A DNA stretch of 64,000 nucleotides, taken from positions 186,001 through 250,000 of the forward strand of contig CAWHHJ010000017.1 of NCBI GenBank assembly GCA_963829085.1, in the 5' to 3' direction. A program made the translations under genes and the position numbers. The stretch comes from PALSA-1004 sp963829085. Its GTDB lineage: Bacteria > Pseudomonadota > Gammaproteobacteria > Burkholderiales > SG8-41. Position 1 is the stretch's first letter; every line of letters starts with the position of its first letter. The notes beneath the pieces are model-generated. The model ran no database searches and had not been told where the DNA came from. It was given only the letters and a program-made list of their open reading frames with translations. Of the stretch, positions 8,738 through 17,348 are shown piece after piece.

Positions 8738-9415
8738 CTATTTCTTACGTGATGGCTGACTCAAGCCCGCCTTGCTGCAGTAGTCGCTATAGAGTGTCGC
8801 TACGACTTCATCCGCCTGTTCATTAATGAGTCGGGCGGCAGTCGAGCGGATATCGGCTCCCGAATAAGAACCGCCTTGCGCGCCCGCATCGGAAATGAGG
8901 CGTCCGCTTGAGTCAGCAAGCGAAAATCCCATGTTCACGACGACTTCATTCACCCGAATGATGGGATTGACCGACGCCTGGGCATCAATGAGTCCGCGCA
9001 ACACAAAGCTCGCCCCGAGGCGCTTAGAGGCGGAAAGCGCAGCGTCAGGATTGCCTTTGAAATAGGCATCAATCTCTGCCTGTGCGATTTGTTTTTTGAT
9101 TTCCTCGGGCGTATATGTTCTCAGACCCAGCGACCGCAGGCGCTGATTAATGGCCTGGAAGTGAGGCCCGTAGTTCGATTGATTCGCCTCGACACCGCCG
9201 CCCGACTGCTGCTCACCGATGATGAGCATGATTTTTTTGTCTTTGAGCTGATCGCGGCACGGCGTCGAAAGCCGTTCGGCAATCGCCTGCTGGCGTGCCT
9301 CTTCTGCTGCCTTGCCGCTGTTGTCCTGCTGCGAGAACTTGAAACCTTGGCCCCAAGCGGTGGCGCAGCTCAAGGCTAAAAGTGTGGTGCCGAGTTGATG
9401 CCAACGTCTCATCAC
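8738..9415 (-). CDS. Exported LpoB/FlgT-like periplasmic protein, function unknown
   Basis: A 225-residue protein with a signal peptide (cleavage probably after TAWGQ). The cysteine in LALSC does not sit in a standard lipobox. The mature part begins with a charged helix and then shows an alpha/beta pattern seen in LpoB/CsgG-type proteins: KDKKIMLIIGEQQ, FQAINQRLRSLGLRTYTPEEI, ASKRLGASFVLRGLIDA, VVNMGFSLADSSGRLISDAGA. I do not recognise a specific family. It is the first gene of the operon that ends with the membrane kinase, whose outer domain looks related, so these proteins may bind each other. Confidence 0.62.
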   Translation of the reverse strand: MMRRWHQLGTTLLALSCATAWGQGFKFSQQDNSGKAAEEARQQAIAERLSTPCRDQLKDKKIMLIIGEQQSGGGVEANQSNYGPHFQAINQRLRSLGLRTYTPEEIKKQIAQAEIDAYFKGNPDAALSASKRLGASFVLRGLIDAQASVNPIIRVNEVVVNMGFSLADSSGRLISDAGAQGGSYSGADIRSTAARLINEQADEVVATLYSDYCSKAGLSQPSRKK

Positions 9416-9489
9416 GCCCCCGGATCGGTACGCGGCTTAGGATGTAAGAATCGAACTACAGTTTAAGCATACCAATCTTACAAAGCCAG

Positions 9490-9563
9490 CGATGTGACAC
9501 GACCAAAAGTACTAGGGGGACGGCTGACAAGCGCTAGTGCGTAGACCGCGCGGCGTCACATCG
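9490..9563. repeat. Inverted repeat with TGTGA/TCACA half-sites
   Basis: CGATGTGAC (9490-9498) and GTCACATCG (9555-9563) are perfect 9-bp inverted copies in the 155-bp gap upstream of the LpoB-like/CsgG-like/kinase operon. The cores look like Crp half-sites, but their 56-bp spacing is far from the Crp norm. Function unknown. Confidence 0.3.
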
Positions 9564-9570
9564 AAAGCGT

Positions 9571-10491
9571 CTATAGATGCGAAAAAAGTGTCGAACCGGC
9601 GACCGGCAACTCCGCCGCGAGGATGCGCGCGTTGTATGAATCACAGATAAACAGCGTCTTGCGGTCGGCGTTGCCATACGCGGCGTTGGTGAGACGGCTC
9701 ACGCCATCGGACGCCTGGATGCGGAAAAGCGGCTCCCCCAGCGGGCTGAGCAGCCATACGATGCCGACACGCGCGTGACACACAGCGACATTGCCCGCCT
9801 CGTCCGTCGCGAGTCCGTCCGGGCCGTGGATGCCCGGTAAGTAGCCGAATACGCCACCTTTCGAGACAGCGCCGTCCTTGAGCGGCAAATGCCACATGCA
9901 GTTTGCACGCGTCATGGCGACGTAGAGCACTTTTTCGTCAGGATCGAGCGCGATGCCATTCGGACTCGGGCCGTTATCGATCAATCGCTCGAGTTTGCCG
10001 CCCGCGGTGAGCCGGTAGACGCGGCCGCTGGGATCGTGCACGCCGGTTTGTCCCTGATCCGTAAAGTAGAGATCGCCGTTGCGGCCGAACGTAAGGTCGT
10101 TGCAGCCTTTGAAGCTTTCCGATTGGCAATGCGTGACGACCGGCGCAACCTTGCCGCTCTTCGGATCGAACACCATGATGCCGTGACGGTAGTCTGCAAT
10201 GAACACGCGTCCATCGCGGTGTATGGCGAGCCCGTTCGGCCAGCCATCGTACTCGGCCGCAACTTCGCAATCGCCTCGCGGCGTGAATCGCAGTATGCGT
10301 CCAAATGGAATGTCAACGACGTACAAGTTGCCTGCGCGATCGAATGCCGGTCCTTCCAGGAACGAGCCTAGCTTCGAGCCGGGATGATTCGCATCGATCC
10401 ACGTCGATGGCTGGCCCCTCTTGTTGAGCCGGTCGGGTACTTGCGCGAAAACCTTAGCGGTGATGACAGGCGGTGCAGCGTAAAAACTCAC
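9571..10491 (-). CDS. SMP-30/gluconolactonase-like beta-propeller protein
   Basis: A 306-residue cytoplasmic protein of the SMP-30/gluconolactonase/LRE family. The metal-binding and catalytic positions of this six-bladed propeller are present: E46 in FLEGPAFD, N131 in GCNDLTF, N179 in SPNGIALD and D225 in HGPDGLATD. Family members hydrolyse sugar lactones or related esters with a divalent metal. The substrate cannot be told from sequence. It is transcribed on its own, 64 bp from the metF end and 155 bp from the kinase operon, and shows no context that narrows the role. Confidence 0.82.
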   Translation of the reverse strand: MSFYAAPPVITAKVFAQVPDRLNKRGQPSTWIDANHPGSKLGSFLEGPAFDRAGNLYVVDIPFGRILRFTPRGDCEVAAEYDGWPNGLAIHRDGRVFIADYRHGIMVFDPKSGKVAPVVTHCQSESFKGCNDLTFGRNGDLYFTDQGQTGVHDPSGRVYRLTAGGKLERLIDNGPSPNGIALDPDEKVLYVAMTRANCMWHLPLKDGAVSKGGVFGYLPGIHGPDGLATDEAGNVAVCHARVGIVWLLSPLGEPLFRIQASDGVSRLTNAAYGNADRKTLFICDSYNARILAAELPVAGSTLFSHL

Positions 10492-10555
10492 AACATTTTC
10501 CTTCGACGAGGCAGTGATTACAACGTCGGGCGCGTGATGACTCGCACGCGCGCGC

Positions 10556-11407
10556 TCAGTGCGTTAGCGCGAGCCGCTGCCAGATCGTTGTCGTGAGCCC
10601 CGCCTGATTGAGCGTATAGAAATGCAGGCCCGGCGCACCGTTTTGCAGGAGATCGTCGCAGAGCGCGGTGACAGCGTCTAGGCCGAAAGCGCGAATCGAT
10701 GCAACGTCGTCACCATAGCCTTCGAGTTTTTTCCGCATCCAGCGCGGTATCTCCGCACCACACGCGTCGGAGAAACGCGCGAGTTGCGAAAAGCGACCGA
10801 TCGGCATGATGCCGGGGACAATGGGAATGTCGATGCCTGCCGCTTCACATTCGTCGATGAAGCGATAGTACGCATCGGCATTGTAGAAATATTGCGTGAT
10901 CGCCGAATCCGCACCTGCGTCAACCTTGCGCTTGAATGCCGCGAGATCTTCCTGCGCACTTTTCGCCTGCGGATGGACTTCCGGATAGGCGGCAACCTCA
11001 ACTATGAAGTGCCTGCCGAATTCCTTGCGAATGAAGTCGACAAGCTCATTCGCAAAGCGAAATTCGCCCGCCGCAGCAAGCCCGGAAGGGAGGTCACCGC
11101 GCAAGGCAACGAGATGACGTATGCCGTGGTCTTTATAACGCTGCAGCCACTCCCGGATGTTTTCGCGCGTCGATGCCACGCACGAAATATGCGGCGCGGC
11201 CGCATGACCCATGGTGCGAATGTCGAGCACCGTGCCGAGCGTGCGCTCACGCGTTGAGCCCCCGGCTCCATATGTTACCGAGAAGAACTTCGGATTGAGC
11301 TGCGCTAGTTGCTTGGTCGTCGCGCGCAGTTTCTCTTGTCCTTCTGCCGTGTTGGGCGGGAAGAACTCAAAACTGTAAGTGCGCGGGAATTTTTTTTGTG
11401 ATTCCAC
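10556..11407 (-). CDS. metF: 5,10-Methylenetetrahydrofolate reductase MetF
   Basis: This 283-residue FAD enzyme reduces 5,10-methylene-THF to 5-methyl-THF, the methyl donor for methionine synthase. The active-site Glu is E14 (SFEFFPP) and the flavin-site Asp is D105 (ALRGDLP). The TYGAGGSTRERT segment (45-56) is typical. It is the third gene of the metK-ahcY-metF cluster, 45 bp after ahcY, and is likely to be controlled with ahcY by the SAH riboswitch upstream of that gene. Confidence 0.96.
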   Translation of the reverse strand: MESQKKFPRTYSFEFFPPNTAEGQEKLRATTKQLAQLNPKFFSVTYGAGGSTRERTLGTVLDIRTMGHAAAPHISCVASTRENIREWLQRYKDHGIRHLVALRGDLPSGLAAAGEFRFANELVDFIRKEFGRHFIVEVAAYPEVHPQAKSAQEDLAAFKRKVDAGADSAITQYFYNADAYYRFIDECEAAGIDIPIVPGIMPIGRFSQLARFSDACGAEIPRWMRKKLEGYGDDVASIRAFGLDAVTALCDDLLQNGAPGLHFYTLNQAGLTTTIWQRLALTH

Positions 11408-11452
11408 TTGTGATTAACGACGGCCCGAAATCTTCGAGCTTCGCTGTCCTCC

Positions 11453-12869
11453 CTAATACCGATAATGATCGGACTTGAATGGCCCATCCACCGGTATGTT
11501 CAGATAATCACATTGCTTTTCGTTCAGCACCGTAAGCTCGACGCCGAGTTTCTTCAGATGCAGGCGCGCCACTTTCTCATCAAGCTGCTTCGGTAGCACG
11601 TAGACCTTGTTCTCGTACTGGTCGCCTTTCGTGTAGAGCTCTAACTGCGCGAGGGTCTGATTCGTGAAAGAGTTCGACATCACGAACGACGGGTGTCCGG
11701 TGCCGCAGCCGAGATTCACGAGACGTCCTTCAGCAAGTACGATCAGGCGCTTGCCGTCTGGGAAAACGATGTGATCGACCTGTGGCTTGATGTTTTCCCA
11801 TTGATATTTTTTGAGGCTCGCGATATCAATCTCGGAATCGAAGTGCCCGATATTGCACACGATCGCATTATGCTTCATGCGCTGCATGTGGTCGTGCGTG
11901 ATCACGCTGAGGTTGCCGGTCGCAGTGACGAAGATGTCTGCCTTGTCGGCTGCGTAATCCATCGTCACGACGCGAAAGCCTTCCATCGCCGCCTGCAGCG
12001 CGCAGATCGGATCGATCTCAGTGATCCACACTTGTGCGGAAAGCGCGCGCAGCGCCTCGGCGCTGCCTTTGCCGACGTCGCCGTAGCCCGCGACCACTGC
12101 AACCTTGCCGGCAACCATAACGTCCGTCGCGCGCTTTATCGCATCGACAAGCGACTCACGACAGCCGTAGAGATTATCGAATTTCGATTTGGTGACGGAA
12201 TCATTTACATTGATGGCGGGGAAGGGCAGGCGGCCTTCTTTTTCCATCTGGTAAAGACGATGCACGCCGGTCGTAGTCTCCTCGGTCACTCCTTTGATGT
12301 TCGCCTGTACTTCGGAGTAGAACCCGGGTTTTTCTTTGAGCTGCTTGCGCATAGCGGCGAACAGCACGCGTTCTTCCTCGTTGTTGCCTTCGGGCGGCAC
12401 CGTGCCATCTTTCTCGTGCTTTGCACCGAGCGTTACGAGCAGCGTCGCGTCGCCGCCATCGTCGAGGATCATGTTGGGCGTGCCGCCGTCTGACCATTCG
12501 AGTATGCGGTGGGTGTATTGCCAGTAATCCTCGAGAGATTCGCCTTTGTACGCGAAGACCGGTATTCCGCGCGCTGCAATTGCAGCCGCCGGCGTGATCT
12601 TGAGTTGAGAAGATATTGCAAGACGCCCAACGAATGTCCGCGCCCAGCGCAGCAAGCGTCTCAATAAGAACGGCGGTTTGAATGGTCATGTGCAGCGAGC
12701 CCGCAATGCGCGCGCCTTTGAGCGGCTGCTTGCCTTTGAACTCTTCACGCACTGCGACAAGACCGGGCATTTCGGTCTCGGCAATCGCGATTTCCTTGCG
12801 GCCGAATGCGGCCTGCGCCATGTCGGCGACTTTGTAATCGGTGAATTTAGCTTGCGTAGCGGCGTTCAT
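11453..12869 (-). CDS. ahcY: S-adenosylhomocysteine hydrolase AhcY (one frameshift)
   Basis: AhcY splits S-adenosylhomocysteine into homocysteine and adenosine using bound NAD. Translation from the ATG at 12869 (Shine-Dalgarno AAAGGAG) gives the normal N-terminus MNAATQAKFTDYKV through WASCNIFSTQDHA. There the frame breaks at CCGG 12589-12592, and the rest continues one frame over from AAAIAARGIPVFAYKG, with the NAD site GYGDVGKG and the C-terminal KSDHYRY. Removing one base restores 471 residues, the usual betaproteobacterial length. The enzyme is close to indispensable for methyl metabolism and nothing else is damaged, so the break is probably a sequence error. Confidence 0.93.
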
Positions 12870-12901
12870 CACGCGCTCCTTTCCAGATCGCAGAAAAAAG
12901 T

Positions 12902-12983
12902 TCGTGAGCGCCGTTGCGGTGGGTAGAACTCCCGAGCCTGGCGGCCGCATAGCAGCGGCCGTCGCAACGCTCCTCGGGAGGGG
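12902..12983 (-). promoter_or_regulatory. SAH riboswitch controlling ahcY(-metF)
   Basis: The leader transcript carries the conserved cores of the S-adenosylhomocysteine riboswitch (Rfam SAH_riboswitch) in order: CCGAGGAGCG (12967-12976), CCAGGCTCGG (12932-12941) and CGCAACGGCGCTCACG (12903-12918). CTCCCGAG (12973-12980) pairs with CTCGGGAG (12930-12937) as P1, GGCCGC/GCGGCC forms an inner hairpin, and GAGCG pairs with CGCTC in the second domain. Family knowledge: SAH binding switches expression on, so accumulating SAH induces its own hydrolase. The aptamer ends 32 bases before the ahcY start. Confidence 0.93.
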
Positions 12984-12987
12984 CCGC

Positions 12988-13016
12988 ATTGTAGCGCAGC
13001 GGCCAAAATCTGTCTT
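12988..13016 (-). promoter_or_regulatory. Probable ahcY promoter
   Basis: AAGACA (13011-13016) and TACAAT (12988-12993) are 17 bp apart. Transcription should begin near 12981, which is the first base of riboswitch stem P1. Confidence 0.6.
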
Positions 13017-13095
13017 GTGCGAGTTAGCTCAGGCGTAACGAAAACGCGCCGGTTGTTGATGTTGTGCGAGGCGAGCGACGGCCGATAAACCGCGT

Positions 13096-14262
13096 CTACC
13101 GGATTCCGGCTTCCGCTCTGAGCGCCGGCGCCTTATCCGTCGTTTCCCACGTGAATTCCGGCTCGTCGCGCCCGAAATGTCCGTGCGCTGCTGTCTTGAG
13201 GTAAATGGGGCGCAGCAGATTGAGCGCGTGGATGATGCCCTTCGGACGTAGATCAAAGTGCTTCTCGACGAGCTTACCGATCTTATCGTCGTCCACTTTG
13301 CCGGTGCCAAACGTATCGACGAGCACACTGACGGGACGCGCGACGCCGATGGCATACGCCACTTGTACTTCGCATTTACTGGCGAGACCCGCAGCCACGA
13401 TGTTCTTGGCTACGTGGCGCGCCGCATACGCCGCCGATCGATCAACTTTCGACGGATCCTTACCTGAAAACGCGCCACCGCCGTGGCGGGAATAACCGCC
13501 GTACGTATCGACGATGATCTTGCGGCCGGTAAGTCCGGTGTCGCCCATCGGGCCGCCGATAACGAATCGCCCGGTCGGGTTAATGAGGTATTTCGTGCCA
13601 CTCTTGAGCATGTGCTTCGGAAACACCGGTTTGACGATTTCCTCGACAACCGCTTCCTTGATTTGCTCGTGCGTCATGTCCGGATGGTGCTGTGTAGAGA
13701 TCACGACTGTCTCTACTTCGGTAGGCTTGCCGTCGAGGTAGCGCACTGTCACCTGCGACTTTGCATCCGGACGCAGCCACGGGAGGCGGCCATCCTTGCG
13801 CAGCTCTGAATGACGTTCCATCAGACGGTGTGCATAGTAGATGGGCACGGGCATGAGTTGCTTCGTCTCGTCGCACGCATATCCGTACATCAGCCCCTGG
13901 TCGCCGGCGCCTTGCTCGAGATCCAGGCCCTTACCTTCATCGACGCCCTGTGCAATGTCCACGGACTGTGCATCGTACGCAGTAAGCACCGCGCAGCTGC
14001 GATAGTCGAATCCCATTGCCGAATCGTCATAGCCGATCTTCTTGATGACGTCGCGCGCGATGTCACTGTAATTCACCTGAGCACTGGTCGTAATCTGGCC
14101 GGCCATGACCACGAGGCCTGTCGCGACGAGCGTTTCGGCGGCTACGCGTGCGTGCTTGTCCTTTGCTAAGATGGCGTCAAGCACCGCATCAGATATCTGG
14201 TCCGCAACTTTGTCGGGATGACCCTCCGACACCGATTCGGAAGTAAACAGGAAATCGCTCAT
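13096..14262 (-). CDS. metK: S-adenosylmethionine synthetase MetK
   Basis: MetK makes SAM from methionine and ATP. The 388-residue protein has all family signatures: GHPDK at 14-18, GAGDQG at 118-123 and GGGAFSGKD near 264. Its length is standard. It lies upstream of the SAH riboswitch-ahcY-metF unit on the same strand but is separated from it by the riboswitch promoter, so it is probably transcribed separately as well. Together the three genes cover SAM synthesis, SAH removal and methyl-folate supply. Confidence 0.97.
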   Translation of the reverse strand: MSDFLFTSESVSEGHPDKVADQISDAVLDAILAKDKHARVAAETLVATGLVVMAGQITTSAQVNYSDIARDVIKKIGYDDSAMGFDYRSCAVLTAYDAQSVDIAQGVDEGKGLDLEQGAGDQGLMYGYACDETKQLMPVPIYYAHRLMERHSELRKDGRLPWLRPDAKSQVTVRYLDGKPTEVETVVISTQHHPDMTHEQIKEAVVEEIVKPVFPKHMLKSGTKYLINPTGRFVIGGPMGDTGLTGRKIIVDTYGGYSRHGGGAFSGKDPSKVDRSAAYAARHVAKNIVAAGLASKCEVQVAYAIGVARPVSVLVDTFGTGKVDDDKIGKLVEKHFDLRPKGIIHALNLLRPIYLKTAAHGHFGRDEPEFTWETTDKAPALRAEAGIR

Positions 14263-14294
14263 AGACGCTGCCGATAAAAGTGAGAAAGCGGCGG

Positions 14295-14300
14295 ATTATA
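14295..14300 (-). promoter_or_regulatory. Probable metK -10 box
   Basis: On the minus strand TATAAT lies at 14300-14295, 32 bp before the metK ATG. No strong -35 match is seen at the normal distance. The divergent acyltransferase gene starts within 75 bp. Confidence 0.45.
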
Positions 14301-14373
14301 GCAAATATCCCCCGGCCGCCTTCTTAGGGCTGATGTCGACGTCAAATGGGGTCGACGCACGTTGGACCTTGTC

Positions 14374-15250
14374 ATGATGCGACTCGGTCTTGCCGTCATC
14401 CGGCTTCTGAGCTTATTGCCATTTGCCTTGCTGACGCGGGTCGGCGCAGGGATCGGCATGCTTCTGTATGCGCTCGCGGGCGCACGCCGTCGCGTGGTCT
14501 TAAAGAACCTCGAGCTCTGCTTTCCAGAAATGGATGCTGATGCGCGGCGCCGGTTGGACGCGCGGCACTTTCGCGCTTTCGGGCGCAGCCTGCTCGAGCA
14601 CGGCATCCTATGGTGGGGCTCGCGCGACGAGGTGCAAAAGCTCGTTCGCATCGAGGGACTCGAACACTGGCGCGACATCGCTGAGAAACCGGTCATATTA
14701 CTGGCGCCGCACTTTATCGGGCTTGACATGGGCGGCATTCGCCTCGTCACCGAATACCGGCTCGAGTACCGATCGTACAGTCGCCAGAAAAGCGACGCCG
14801 CTGAGGCGATTTTGATGCACGGCCGTATGCGCTTCGGCAACAGCACGCTCTTCGCGCGCCAGGATGGCATACGTCCAATGATCAAGTCACTGAAAGCCGG
14901 CGAACCGTTTTACTATCTACCGGATATGGATTTAGGTGCGCGGCGATTCCGTTTTCGCGCCGGTCTTCAACGTGCAGACGGCGACCATCACGGCGCTATC
15001 GCGCATTGCGCGACTGACGTCGGGCGATCGATAATTCCGTGTGTTACCCGCCAATTGCCGGGCACTGCCGGGTATGTCGTCCGCTTTTACCCACCGTGGA
15101 ATGATTTTCCAAGCGACGACCCGGTTGCTGACGCTCATCGCATGAATGCATTTCATCGAGGCGCGCGTGCGCGAGATGCCCGAGCAGTATTACTGGCTGC
15201 ATAAGCGTTTCAAGACACGTCCGCCCGGCGAAATGAATCCCTACGGGTGA
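14374..15250 (+). CDS. lpxL: LpxL/HtrB-like lipid A acyltransferase (three frameshifts)
   Basis: Family: inner-membrane acyltransferases that add a secondary acyl chain to Kdo2-lipid IVA. MMRLGLAVIRLLSLLP starts a hydrophobic N-terminal anchor, and APHFIGLDMGG carries the HxxxxD catalytic motif. The C-terminal half is broken three times: an extra base near 14939-14943 (GCGCGGCG), a missing base in GGG near 15021-15023, and an extra T at 15151-15153. Corrected, it reads LGARDSVFAPVFNVQTATIT, then TSG-RSIIPCVTRQLPGTAGY, then RMNAFIEARVREMPEQYYWL ending KTRPPGEMNPYG at 15250, about 291 residues. A TTG at 14362 is another possible start. Three indels in one gene make true decay more plausible here than elsewhere, but every corrected segment keeps family residues. 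Confidence 0.82.
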
Positions 15251-15254
15251 AGCT

Positions 15255-15779
15255 GTGAATGAACCGCCCACGTCCCAGCCGGTCGGTCACATCAAGCCGC
15301 TGACTGCGGATGATGTCGCTTCGTTGCGCCGCCTTGCGACCGACATATGGCATGCGCATTACGCGCGCATTATAAGTAGCGCGCAGATAGAATATATGCT
15401 CGAGCAACGCTACAACGAAGCTCTCGTTCAGTCGGAACTGGGGCGGGAAGACTTATGGTGGGACAAACTGCTCGTCGATGATTGCATGGCGGGTTTTTCC
15501 TCGTGCTTCGTGATCGCCGATGTCCCCGTGATGAAGCTCGACAAGCTGTACGTTCATGGCCGCTATCAGCGTAGAGGGTTTGGCGGGCTGATGCTGAGCC
15601 GCGCGTGCAAGACTGCACGCAATAAAAATTGCCGAACCATCAGGCTCACGGTGAACAAGCGCAATGATGCCGCCGTTGCGGCGTATGCCAAACACGGTTT
15701 CAAGGTCACTGCATCAATTGTGCAGGACATTGGCGGCGGATTCGTGATGGACGATTTCGTCATGGAACGCACTGTTTGA
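15255..15779 (+). CDS. GNAT-family N-acetyltransferase
   Basis: A 174-residue acetyltransferase starting at GTG 15255, four bases after the stop of the acyltransferase, so probably in the same transcript. The acetyl-CoA loop is YQRRGFGGLML (about 104-114), preceded by LDKLYVHGRY and followed by LTVNKRNDAAVAAYAKHGF, the normal GNAT motif A and B arrangement. The substrate is unknown. Proteins of this type near lipid A or cell-wall genes have no assigned function that I know of. Confidence 0.85.
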   Translation: MNEPPTSQPVGHIKPLTADDVASLRRLATDIWHAHYARIISSAQIEYMLEQRYNEALVQSELGREDLWWDKLLVDDCMAGFSSCFVIADVPVMKLDKLYVHGRYQRRGFGGLMLSRACKTARNKNCRTIRLTVNKRNDAAVAAYAKHGFKVTASIVQDIGGGFVMDDFVMERTV

Positions 15780-15832
15780 CGTTTCATACAAGCTCGCCGA
15801 GTGATTGAAACATTCGGTCGGGGCCGCCAGAG

Positions 15833-15838
15833 GCTATA
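15833..15838 (+). promoter_or_regulatory. Candidate dapF -10 box, very short leader
   Basis: TATAGA lies 13 bp before the dapF ATG, and there is no Shine-Dalgarno sequence in between. This suggests a leader of only a few bases, like the other near-leaderless starts in this window. Confidence 0.3.
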
Positions 15839-15851
15839 GATTGCGTCGATC

Positions 15852-16682
15852 ATGAAACTCAAATTCACCAAGATGCATGGACTGGGCAATGACTTTGTGG
15901 TGCTCGACGCAACGCAGGCGCCGCTTGACCTAAGTGGCAACGTACTGCGCAAGATCGCCAACCGCCACTTCGGGATCGGCTGCGATCAGATCCTGCAGGT
16001 GGAAAAACCGCGCGATGCGGATACGGATTTTTACTATCGCATATTTAATGCGGATGGCGGCGAGGTCGAACAGTGCGGCAATGGGGCACGCTGTTTTGTG
16101 CGTTACGTCCGCGACGCCGGGCTGACGCGCAAAAGTGAGATCCGTGTCGGCACGCTTTCAGGCACGATCGTGCCGCGTCTTGAAGACGATGGGCAGGTGA
16201 CCGTGGACATGGGCATACCCGAACTCGAGCCGGCACGAATACCCTTCACGGCGGCGCATCGCGCACGCTTGTATTCGCTCGATGTAGGCGGACATGAGAT
16301 CGAGATCTTTGCGGTGTCGATGGGCAACCCCCATGCTGTGCAAATCGTCAACGATGTCGAGCAGGCGCCGGTCGCGAGTCAGGGCCCGCTCATCGAAAGT
16401 CACCGGCGATTTCCACAGCGCGTCAACGCCGGTTATATGCAGATCGTCGATCGGTCACACATTCGCTTGCGCGTTTATGAGCGCGGGGCCGGAGAGACGC
16501 TCGCATGCGGCACGGGCGCATGCGCGGCGGTCGTGGCAGGTATCGAGCTTGGGCTGCTCGACGATCACGTCAGCGTTGATACGCGCGGCGGCGTGCTCGG
16601 TATACTATGGCCGGGTGAGGCACGAGCGGTATCGATGACCGGCCCTGCGGTGAGCGTTTTTACAGGCGAGATAGAAATATAA
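15852..16682 (+). CDS. dapF: Diaminopimelate epimerase DapF
   Basis: DapF converts LL- to meso-diaminopimelate, the precursor of both lysine and the peptidoglycan cross-link. The 276-residue protein has the two catalytic cysteines: C75 in EQCGNGARC and C219 in ETLACGTGAC. The start MKLKFTKMHGLGNDF is the family N-terminus. It heads the dapF-DUF484-xerC group found in many proteobacteria (gaps 11 and 7 bp), so the three genes are very likely one operon. Confidence 0.97.
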   Translation: MKLKFTKMHGLGNDFVVLDATQAPLDLSGNVLRKIANRHFGIGCDQILQVEKPRDADTDFYYRIFNADGGEVEQCGNGARCFVRYVRDAGLTRKSEIRVGTLSGTIVPRLEDDGQVTVDMGIPELEPARIPFTAAHRARLYSLDVGGHEIEIFAVSMGNPHAVQIVNDVEQAPVASQGPLIESHRRFPQRVNAGYMQIVDRSHIRLRVYERGAGETLACGTGACAAVVAGIELGLLDDHVSVDTRGGVLGILWPGEARAVSMTGPAVSVFTGEIEI

Positions 16683-16693
16683 AAGGGAGTGAT

Positions 16694-17341
16694 ATGACAC
16701 CGGACGCGGTGGTGAGTTATTTAAAGCAGCATCCTGAATTCTTCGAAGAACATGCCGATTTTCTGGCGACCATTTTCACGCCGCATCCGCACGGCGGCCG
16801 CGCGATCTCTATCAGTGAGCGCCAGATTCTCACATTGCGTGATAAGAACCGGCAGCTCGAAGATAAGCTCCGGGAACTGCTCGAGTTCGGCGAACAGAAT
16901 GACGCCATCGGCGAAAAGCTGCACCGCCTCGGCCTTGCGCTGAGCGCTGCACGCGATCTCGAGGCGGTGGTGGCGGCGTTGCATTTCAATTTACGTGAAG
17001 ATTTTGCCGTGCCGCATACCGCGCTGCGGTTATGGTTGGAAGGCAGTCATGCTGCGCTGCCCGAGTTCGCACCCGTCAGCCCGGCAGCGCGCGATTTCGC
17101 GGAGAGTCTCAGCAGCCCATCCTGTGGCGCGCATGCAATGGTTGATACGGCTGAATGGTTCGGCGAGAGTGCGGCGCATTTGCGCTCGTTTGCCTATATT
17201 CCGCTGAAAAATACGCGTGCTTTCGGTTTGATTGCGCTTGCAAGTGAGGACGCACAGCGTTTTTATCCTGAGATGGGCACCCTTTACTTGAAGCGTCTCG
17301 GCGAACTCACTGCGTCGGCGCTGCTGCGTTATCCCGCGTAG
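16694..17341 (+). CDS. DUF484 family protein
   Basis: A 215-residue protein of the DUF484 family (E. coli YigA-like), found between dapF and xerC in many gammaproteobacteria and betaproteobacteria. The N-terminus VVSYLKQHPEFFEEHADFL is diagnostic. It is followed by a coiled coil (about 47-70) and a GAF-like domain to the end. A strong Shine-Dalgarno (AAAAGGGAGTG) precedes the ATG. Its biochemical role is not established. Position alone hints at a link to chromosome dimer resolution. Confidence 0.88.
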   Translation: MTPDAVVSYLKQHPEFFEEHADFLATIFTPHPHGGRAISISERQILTLRDKNRQLEDKLRELLEFGEQNDAIGEKLHRLGLALSAARDLEAVVAALHFNLREDFAVPHTALRLWLEGSHAALPEFAPVSPAARDFAESLSSPSCGAHAMVDTAEWFGESAAHLRSFAYIPLKNTRAFGLIALASEDAQRFYPEMGTLYLKRLGELTASALLRYPA

Positions 17342-17348
17342 ACCACAT

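Noticed and set aside
11693..12493. A 266-codon plus-strand frame
   Set aside because: Antisense to ahcY; the codon structure of ahcY in GC-rich DNA leaves the reverse strand open by chance.
11453..12869. ahcY as a true pseudogene
   Set aside because: Only one extra base breaks an otherwise perfect gene that is linked to its own riboswitch and promoter; repeated single-base breaks in core genes across the window favour error.
12890..12902. TTTTTT after the SAH aptamer as an intrinsic terminator
   Set aside because: The GC stem before it is part of the aptamer itself and SAH riboswitches switch expression on, so a separate terminator is not needed to explain it. The T-run is followed directly by the ahcY ribosome site.
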